Notes under the pieces: model-generated
What the model was told of the DNA's origin: nothing
Seen by the model: only the letters and a program-made list of their open reading frames with translations
Databases searched by the model: none
Shown: piece by piece, positions 47,232-48,187 of the stretch
Layout of the letters: every line of letters begins with the position of its first letter
Numbering within the stretch: the first letter of the stretch is position 1
NCBI GenBank assembly: GCA_002633005.1
Contig: NMRA01000480.1
Span: 1-48,187 of the forward strand
Length of the DNA stretch: 48,187 bases
Direction: 5' to 3'
Source: Phoronis australis
Lineage: Eukaryota; Phoronida; Phoronidae
Made by a program: the position numbers and the translations under genes

Positions 47232-48187
47232 TTGCTGAATATCTACAAAACCAAAGGATTTTACTCTGTAAAAATATGTAATTATTTTCTTAAAGTAGAA
47301 AACCTGTACAATTTGATTTGTGACTTTTTATCACTGCCGTTGACTGGATCATGTGACCGTGTCTTTTTAGTAAAATTTACCAACAAGCAGAGCTACTGTT
47401 ATGACCAAACAATGATATAAATGACATGACCAAATTTTTTTTGGAACCAAAGAACCGTACCTTGATGTGATAAGTGCACAGCCGTTTCGTCCATATCTCA
47501 CGGACTTGATTCACCACCTGCTGCACCCTCTGTCGTAATAGAATAAAACAATGAAAGCAATACCGGGGATTCCCTAGTGTCGGAGGAGGGTGGGTTGAAA
47601 TCCTATAACAGATCTGAATACACTGCATGTAGATCAAGTCGAGGATCTCTGTTAAGACTAAGTCTGTCTAGGTATGGACTTGGATCTCAATTGCTTGCCG
47701 TACCCTGCCCTTCCACTTCTCTAAAGTAGACTTAAAGGAGAATGCCACCCAATGGGGCTATTCGGAAAATCTACAATAACTAGAGGGCGTGCGTGTACTA
47801 GTGGTGATAGATTAACAGCCTCGATAGCGCGAGCCCTTTAAATACATGGTGAAATGGCTTGCAGCCGTGCCAACTGAATCTGAGATTGCGTAAAAAGGGT
47901 GCTTCTATGAGAGGAAGTAAGCACGACCTCATACAAAGGTAAGGTTTGTGATTATTTTTACGATTATTCCATGATTATTCTACCGATGCCTGTTAACTGA
48001 GGCACTCGCCGATGTCGACTTCGCGGCAGTCAGTGGCCAGCCAGAGTCTGGTTAATCTTTATATGTTGTGATATGTGATACGATACTTGACGTAGCAATC
48101 GGGATCTTTCGTACATCAAAGCATTATTATTGTTTGGAATGATTTCTAAAAGTTTATCAGTGATAGTTACATCAATCAATGCTGAAT
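47232..48187. other. Right edge, intron 11 of the ANKH-like gene, no exon seen
   Basis: I looked for the next family segment in the required phase (one base to finish a glycine codon, then a Gly-Ala-Thr-Leu-Gly-type stretch) and did not see it. No repeat border was recognised. Confidence 0.5.

Overview
This is a nuclear genome window from a non-vertebrate animal. The evidence is AT-rich DNA, a spliced gene with GT-AG introns, several families of degenerate LINE retrotransposons, many inverted-repeat DNA transposons and dense minisatellites. I cannot name the species. The gene content and repeat style would fit an invertebrate deuterostome or another marine invertebrate, but this is a guess. 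Nothing bacterial, plasmid or phage-like is present. Almost all long open frames here are chance frames, or frames kept open by tandem repeats whose unit length is a multiple of three. Family assignments and alignments were made by eye from memory, without a database search.

The one host gene I can support is a plus-strand, multi-exon homologue of ANKH (progressive ankylosis protein, a multi-pass membrane protein that mediates export of ATP, pyrophosphate and citrate). Eleven coding exons lie at 5034-5135, 10546-10657, 16251-16364, 18230-18348, 19404-19487, 21028-21207, 24817-24951, 30340-30432, 30596-30673, 31820-31949 and 44554-44677. They join in frame without a stop to give 423 codons plus two bases, and they match the family from the N-terminal Tyr-Trp-Pro-Leu motif to the late hydrophobic segments. 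The C-terminal exon or exons (about 70 residues in the human protein) are not visible and probably lie past 48187. Introns range from 163 to 12,604 bp.

The introns and the 5' flank are a graveyard of mobile DNA. (a) 1-5016, upstream of the start exon: a mariner-like relic (168-990), a CR1/L2-type LINE relic (minus, 1225-2352), a small foldback (2377-2630) and a 41-bp minisatellite. (b) Intron 1: an L1/Tx1-type LINE relic (minus, 6636-9030) with a 42-bp minisatellite grown inside its reverse transcriptase. (c) Intron 2: a TC-rich tract, an inverted-repeat element (10987-12019), a roughly 25-bp minisatellite and a 31-bp-TIR element (13627-14998). (d) Introns 3 to 7: further inverted-repeat elements, minisatellites of 36, 50 and 60 bp, and a terminal-exon-like module present three times (25098-26040). 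(e) Intron 10 (31950-44553): a TIR element with a foldback nested inside it, an RNase H-bearing LINE relic, then an approximately 8.25-kb foldback structure (35803-44050). Its arms of about 1.35 kb carry a roughly 180-bp satellite with palindromic GGAACCGTTCC-type cores.

The window has one 54-bp N gap (36290-36343) and four single n positions. Three of the single n positions are followed by near-copies of the sequence just before them, which looks like assembly stitching and not biology. The most unusual structures are the large foldback, a perfect 53-nt palindrome at 22829-22881, the paired YY1/ETS-like sites near 26250-26450, and the triplicated module with a polyadenylation signal.
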